Of a DNA stretch of 64,000 nt, positions 59,625 through 64,000 are shown piece by piece (the first letter of the stretch is position 1; each line of letters opens with the position of its first letter). The DNA comes from Georhizobium profundi (lineage in GTDB: Bacteria; Pseudomonadota; Alphaproteobacteria; Rhizobiales; Rhizobiaceae): positions 620,001 to 684,000 of the forward strand of contig NZ_CP032509.1 of NCBI RefSeq assembly GCF_003952725.1. The letters run 5' to 3'. Under the pieces are notes generated by a model, which was not told the DNA's origin, searched no databases, and saw nothing but the letters and a program-made list of their open reading frames with translations. Made by a program: the position numbers and the translations under genes.

Positions 59625-62600
59625 ATGGCCAGGCAAGACGCCAACGAATTCTTTCAGTCCACGTCGTTCCTCTATGGCGCGAACGCCGCCTATATCGAGG
59701 AACTCTACGCCCGCTACCAGGATGATCCGGCCAGCGTGGATGGCGAGTGGCAGGCCTTTTTCGGTGCGCTGAAAGACGAGCCGGATACGGCGCGCAAGGC
59801 AGCGGACGGCGCTTCCTGGAAGCAGAAGAATTGGCCGATCCACGCCAATGGCGAACTGGTTTCCGCCATGGACGGCGACTGGGGCCGCGTCGAAAAGCAC
59901 TTCGAGAAGAAGATTTCCACCAAGGGATCTGCGTCGGCGGCGCCTGCCGCTGCCGGCCAGCAGGCGCAGATGACCAGCGAGGAAGTGCTGCGCGCGACGC
60001 GCGATTCGGTCCGCGCCATCATGATGATCCGCGCCTACCGCATGCGCGGCCACCTGCACGCCAAGCTCGATCCGCTGGGCATCGCGGAGGAGAACGAGGA
60101 TTACAACGAGCTGTCGCCGGAGGCCTATGGCTTCACCGAGGCGGACATGGATCGCAAGATCTTCCTCGATAACGTCCTTGGCCTCGAATACGCGACCGTG
60201 CGCGAGATGCTCGACATTCTGAAGCGCACCTATTGCTCCACAATCGGCGTGGAGTTCATGCACATCTCCAATCCGGAAGAAAAGTCCTGGATCCAGGCCC
60301 GCATCGAAGGGCCGGACAAGGGTGTCGACTTCACGCCCAACGGCAAGCGCGCGATCCTGCAGAAGTTGATCGAGGCGGAAGGCTTCGAGCAGTTCATCGA
60401 CGTGAAGTACAAGGGCACGAAGCGTTTCGGCCTCGATGGCGGCGAAGCGCTGATCCCGGCGCTCGAGCAGATCATCAAGCGCGGCGGTCAGCTCGGCCTC
60501 AAGGAAATCGTTCTCGGCATGCCGCACCGCGGGCGCCTCAATGTGCTCAGCCAGGTGATGGCGAAGCCGCACCGTGCGATCTTCCATGAGTTCAAGGGCG
60601 GGTCGTTCACGCCGGAGGATGTCGAGGGTTCGGGCGACGTCAAATACCACCTCGGTGCCTCGTCGGACCGCGAATTCGACGGCAACAAGGTGCACCTGTC
60701 GCTGACGGCCAACCCGTCGCACCTGGAAATCGTCAACCCGGTCGTCATGGGCAAGGCGCGCGCCAAGCAGGACATTCTCTCTGGCTCGCCGCGTGACGAG
60801 ATCGTGCCGCTGGAGACGCGGGCTCAGGTTCTGCCGTTGCTCCTGCATGGCGATGCGGCCTTTGCGGGCCAGGGCGTCGTTGCCGAGTGCTTCGGCTTGT
60901 CGGGCCTTCGCGGCCACCGCGTTGCCGGTACGCTGCATTTCATCGTCAACAACCAGATCGGCTTCACGACCAATCCGCGCTTTTCGCGCTCGTCGCCCTA
61001 TCCTTCCGACGTGGCGAAGATGATCGAAGCGCCGATCCTGCATGTGAACGGCGACGACCCAGAAGCTGTCGTCTACGCCGCGAAGATCGCGGCTGAATTC
61101 CGCATGACGTTCCACAAGCCGGTCGTCATCGACATGTTCTGCTACCGCCGCTTCGGCCACAACGAAGGCGACGAGCCGGCGTTCACGCAGCCGAAGATGT
61201 ACAAGAAGATCCGCAGCCACGAGACCGTGGTGCAGATCTATTCCAAGAAGCTGATCGAGGAAGGCCACATCGATCTCGGCACGTTCGAGAAGATGAAGGC
61301 CGACTGGCGCGCGCATCTGGAACAGGAATTCGAGAGCGGCCAGTCCTACAAGCCGAACAAGGCCGACTGGCTGGACGGTGTCTGGTCGGGCATGCGCGTT
61401 GCCGACAATCAGGACGAGCAGCGCCGCGGCAAGACCGCCGTTCCGATGAAAACGCTGAAGGATATCGGTCGCAAGCTCTGCGAAGTGCCGGAAGGCTTCG
61501 AGACGCACCGCACCATCCAGCGTTTCCTGGCGAACCGCTCGCAGATGATCGAAAGCGGCGAGGGAATCGACTGGGCAACGGGCGAAGCGCTTGCCTTCGG
61601 CTCGCTGCTGCTCGATGGCCATCCGGTCCGGCTGTCCGGCCAGGACGTGGAGCGTGGCACCTTCTCGCAGCGCCACTCGGTGCTCTACGACCAGCAGAGC
61701 GAAGACCGCTACATCTCGCTGAACAATCTCGCCAAGGGCCAGCAACTTTATGAAGTCATCAACTCGATGCTTTCGGAAGAGGCGGTGCTCGGTTTCGAAT
61801 ATGGCTACTCGCTGTCGGAGCCGAATGCGCTGACGCTCTGGGAAGCCCAATTCGGTGACTTCGCCAATGGCGCGCAGGTCGTGTTCGACCAGTTCATCTC
61901 GTCGGGTGAGCGCAAGTGGCTGCGCATGTCGGGCCTCGTCTGCCTTCTGCCGCACGGCTACGAAGGCCAGGGTCCCGAGCACTCCTCGGCCCGTCTGGAG
62001 CGCTGGCTGCAGATGTGCGCGGAAGACAACATGCAGGTCGCGAACTGCTCGACGCCGGCTAACTATTTCCACATTCTGCGCCGGCAGATGAAGCGCGACT
62101 TCCGCAAGCCGCTGATCATGATGACGCCGAAGTCGCTGCTGCGCCACAAGCGTGCGGTGTCGACGCTGTCGGAACTGTCGGGCGACACGTCCTTCCACCG
62201 CTTGTTGTGGGATGATGCGGAAGTTCTGAAGAATGAAAAGATCAAGCTCCAGAAGGACAGCAAGATCCGTCGCGTCGTCATGTGCTCCGGCAAGGTCTAT
62301 TACGACCTTTACGAAGAGCGCGAGTCCCGCGGCATCGACGACATCTACCTTCTGCGCCTGGAGCAGCTTTATCCGTTCCCGGCCAAGGCGCTCATTAACG
62401 AGCTGTCGCGCTTCCGGGGTGCGGAGATGGTGTGGTGCCAGGAAGAGCCCAAGAACATGGGCGCCTGGGCCTTCATCGATCCTTATCTCGAGTGGGTGCT
62501 CGCTCATATCGACGCGAAGTACCAGCGCGTGCGCTACACGGGCCGTCCGGCTGCCGCTTCGCCGGCAACGGGCCTCATGTCCAAGCACAAGGCGCAGCTC

Positions 62601-62633
62601 GACGCCTTCCTCGAAGATGCGCTCGGCGACTAA
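59625..62633 (+). CDS. sucA: 2-oxoglutarate dehydrogenase E1 component
   Basis: A 1002-residue thiamine-diphosphate E1 enzyme of 2-oxoglutarate decarboxylation. The start FFQSTSFLYGANAAYIEELYARY is typical, as are GMPHRGRLNVL, HLSLTANPSHLEIVNPV and the cofactor site VIDMFCYRRFGHNEGDEP. The C-terminal half ends in DAFLEDALGD. Acts with sucB and lipoamide dehydrogenase outside the window. 57 bases before sucB. Confidence 0.96.
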   Translation: MARQDANEFFQSTSFLYGANAAYIEELYARYQDDPASVDGEWQAFFGALKDEPDTARKAADGASWKQKNWPIHANGELVSAMDGDWGRVEKHFEKKISTKGSASAAPAAAGQQAQMTSEEVLRATRDSVRAIMMIRAYRMRGHLHAKLDPLGIAEENEDYNELSPEAYGFTEADMDRKIFLDNVLGLEYATVREMLDILKRTYCSTIGVEFMHISNPEEKSWIQARIEGPDKGVDFTPNGKRAILQKLIEAEGFEQFIDVKYKGTKRFGLDGGEALIPALEQIIKRGGQLGLKEIVLGMPHRGRLNVLSQVMAKPHRAIFHEFKGGSFTPEDVEGSGDVKYHLGASSDREFDGNKVHLSLTANPSHLEIVNPVVMGKARAKQDILSGSPRDEIVPLETRAQVLPLLLHGDAAFAGQGVVAECFGLSGLRGHRVAGTLHFIVNNQIGFTTNPRFSRSSPYPSDVAKMIEAPILHVNGDDPEAVVYAAKIAAEFRMTFHKPVVIDMFCYRRFGHNEGDEPAFTQPKMYKKIRSHETVVQIYSKKLIEEGHIDLGTFEKMKADWRAHLEQEFESGQSYKPNKADWLDGVWSGMRVADNQDEQRRGKTAVPMKTLKDIGRKLCEVPEGFETHRTIQRFLANRSQMIESGEGIDWATGEALAFGSLLLDGHPVRLSGQDVERGTFSQRHSVLYDQQSEDRYISLNNLAKGQQLYEVINSMLSEEAVLGFEYGYSLSEPNALTLWEAQFGDFANGAQVVFDQFISSGERKWLRMSGLVCLLPHGYEGQGPEHSSARLERWLQMCAEDNMQVANCSTPANYFHILRRQMKRDFRKPLIMMTPKSLLRHKRAVSTLSELSGDTSFHRLLWDDAEVLKNEKIKLQKDSKIRRVVMCSGKVYYDLYEERESRGIDDIYLLRLEQLYPFPAKALINELSRFRGAEMVWCQEEPKNMGAWAFIDPYLEWVLAHIDAKYQRVRYTGRPAAASPATGLMSKHKAQLDAFLEDALGD

Positions 62634-62690
62634 GCCGGGCTTCACTCGCCTCTCATTTCGATCCCCTATTGAACGGAAAAGCTGACAGCC

Positions 62691-63938
62691 ATGGCCACCG
62701 AAATCCGCGTCCCGACATTGGGCGAATCCGTCTCCGAAGCCACGATCGGCACCTGGTTCAAGAAGGTTGGCGACACGATCACTGCCGACGAGCCGCTGGT
62801 CGAACTTGAGACCGACAAGGTCACGGTCGAGGTGCCGGCACCGGCGTCCGGCACGCTGACGGAAATCCTGGCCCAGACGGGCGACACGGTCGAAGTCAAC
62901 GCGCTGCTCGGCCAGATCGGCGCCGGATCGGGTGCTGCCGCCCAGCCGGCCAAGACGGAAGAGCCAAAGGCGGAAGCTCCGAAGGCCGAAGCTCCGAAGG
63001 CAGCTGAAGCCAAGCCAGCCGCCCAGCCTGCCGCAAAGTCCGGCGACATGCCGCCCGCACCGTCCGCCGCCAAGATGATGGCGGAGAAGAACGTTTCGGC
63101 CGATCAGGTTTCGGGTAGCGGCAAGCGCGGCCAGGTTCTCAAGGGCGACGTGATCGACGCGATCAACAAGGGCAGCTCGGCCGCACCGGCTGCAGAAGCA
63201 CCGAAGGCGCCGCGCCCTGCTTCCAGCGAAGCCGACGAGGCGCGCGAAGAGCGCGTGAAGATGACGCGCCTGCGCCAGACGATCGCCAAGCGCCTCAAGG
63301 ATGCGCAGAACACCGCTGCCATGCTGACCACCTACAACGAGGTGGACATGACGGCGGTCATGGATCTGCGCAAGAAGTACAAGGATCTCTTCGAGAAGAA
63401 GCACGGCGTGAAGCTCGGCTTCATGGGCTTCTTCACCAAGGCCGTGACGCACGCCTTGAAGGAGATTCCGTCCGTTAACGCCGAGATCGATGGCAACGAC
63501 ATCGTCTTCAAGAATTTCTGCCACATCGGCGTCGCCGTCGGCACCGACAAGGGCCTCGTCGTGCCGGTCGTGCGCGATGCGGACCAGATGTCGATTGCCG
63601 AGATCGAGCAGGAAATCGGTCGTCTCGGTGTTGCAGCACGTGACGGCAAGCTCGGCATGGCCGACATGCAGGGCGGCACCTTCACCATCTCGAACGGTGG
63701 CGTCTACGGTTCGCTGATGTCCTCGCCGATCCTGAATGCGCCGCAGTCGGGCATCCTCGGCATGCACAAGATCCAGGAGCGTCCGGTCGCGATCGGCGGC
63801 CAGGTCGTCATCCGTCCGATGATGTATCTGGCGCTTTCCTACGATCACCGCATCGTCGACGGCAAGGAAGCCGTCACCTTCCTGGTGCGCGTCAAGGAAA
63901 GCCTCGAAGATCCGGAGCGTCTCGTTCTCGACCTTTAG
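62691..63938 (+). CDS. sucB: Dihydrolipoyllysine succinyltransferase (E2)
   Basis: A 415-residue E2. One N-terminal lipoyl domain has Lys43 in [10 protein letters not shown], then an Ala/Pro/Glu linker (about 85-120), the E1/E3-binding domain, and the catalytic domain with His386/Asp390 in HRIVDG. Single lipoyl domain and length fit the 2-oxoglutarate E2. A 9-bp stem (63953-63961 with 63977-63985) follows, cut short by the window end. Confidence 0.95.
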   Translation: MATEIRVPTLGESVSEATIGTWFKKVGDTITADEPLVELETDKVTVEVPAPASGTLTEILAQTGDTVEVNALLGQIGAGSGAAAQPAKTEEPKAEAPKAEAPKAAEAKPAAQPAAKSGDMPPAPSAAKMMAEKNVSADQVSGSGKRGQVLKGDVIDAINKGSSAAPAAEAPKAPRPASSEADEAREERVKMTRLRQTIAKRLKDAQNTAAMLTTYNEVDMTAVMDLRKKYKDLFEKKHGVKLGFMGFFTKAVTHALKEIPSVNAEIDGNDIVFKNFCHIGVAVGTDKGLVVPVVRDADQMSIAEIEQEIGRLGVAARDGKLGMADMQGGTFTISNGGVYGSLMSSPILNAPQSGILGMHKIQERPVAIGGQVVIRPMMYLALSYDHRIVDGKEAVTFLVRVKESLEDPERLVLDL

Positions 63939-64000
63939 GAATAACAGCACGACGGCCGCGCTTCATCTTCAGCCAGGCGCGGCCGGCAGACTGCCCGCTT

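Noticed and set aside
59517..63950. 1477-codon open frame on the minus strand opposite sucA and sucB
   Set aside because: It mirrors codon-position GC bias of two perfectly conserved genes and its translation has no recognisable domain.

Overview
The window is a GC-rich chromosomal segment of an alphaproteobacterium of the order Hyphomicrobiales (Rhizobiales). This rests on gene order and lineage-typical genes read directly from the sequence: a dapF-mtaB-ftsY-ispZ run, ffh-chorismate mutase-rpsP-rimM-trmD-rplS-leuC, sdhCDAB, mdh-sucCD-sucA-sucB, an Omp19-type lipoprotein, an IalB-family protein, DUF2794 and DUF1223. The species cannot be named from sequence alone. No rRNA, tRNA, CRISPR array, insertion sequence or prophage was recognised. 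The only clearly mobile-type genes are a parDE toxin-antitoxin pair.

Layout: 0-2.5 kb holds a class I glutamine amidotransferase, yggT, ppa and a GNAT acetyltransferase. 2.8-12.5 kb holds typA, an M3 oligopeptidase, a marR-MFS efflux pair, argG, a LysE-type exporter, a small membrane protein and rlmN. 12.6-16.3 kb holds ialB, an ECF sigma factor without an adjacent anti-sigma gene, DUF1232, phhB, thpR and a TesA-type esterase. 16.4-19.7 kb holds a YbbA/YbbP ABC system divergent from tesA, followed by a Bax-inhibitor-1 (YbhL) gene with a structured leader. 20.7-25.7 kb holds a Pat-like acetyltransferase, DUF2794, a candidate small RNA, DUF1223 and acnA.

26-28.9 kb is the cytochrome c maturation cluster ccmABCDG, including a 56-residue ccmD. 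On the other strand 28.9-35 kb carries dapF, mtaB, ftsY and ispZ with parDE at the tail, plus a Tat-type metallo-beta-lactamase-fold protein divergent from a MarR regulator. 35.9-43.9 kb is the SRP/ribosome block (ffh, rpsP, rimM, trmD, rplS) interrupted by an amino-acid ABC transporter lacking an ATPase, then leuC. 44-48.1 kb is an accessory stretch: a membrane diguanylate cyclase, a two-gene operon of a ClpP-fold membrane protein with an uncharacterised membrane partner, and an Arg/Asp-rich secreted protein. 48.4-64 kb is mostly TCA cycle (sdhCDAB, mdh, sucCD, sucA, sucB), with a glycosyltransferase behind sdhB, then osmC, msrA, omp19 and zapE.

How the genes work together: acnA, sdh, mdh, sucCD and sucAB supply five TCA-cycle steps (aconitase, 2-oxoglutarate dehydrogenase, succinyl-CoA synthetase, succinate dehydrogenase and malate dehydrogenase). 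ccm genes export and reduce haem for respiratory cytochromes. ffh and ftsY form the co-translational targeting pair. Much of the window is conserved core genome. The most promising unexplained elements are the candidate sRNA with a C-rich loop (about 21905-22028), the alternative pairings in the mdh leader (56274-56332), the YbhL leader (19773-19850), and the ClpP-fold/membrane-protein operon (45287-47519). All functional statements are from reading motifs by eye; no database search was run.
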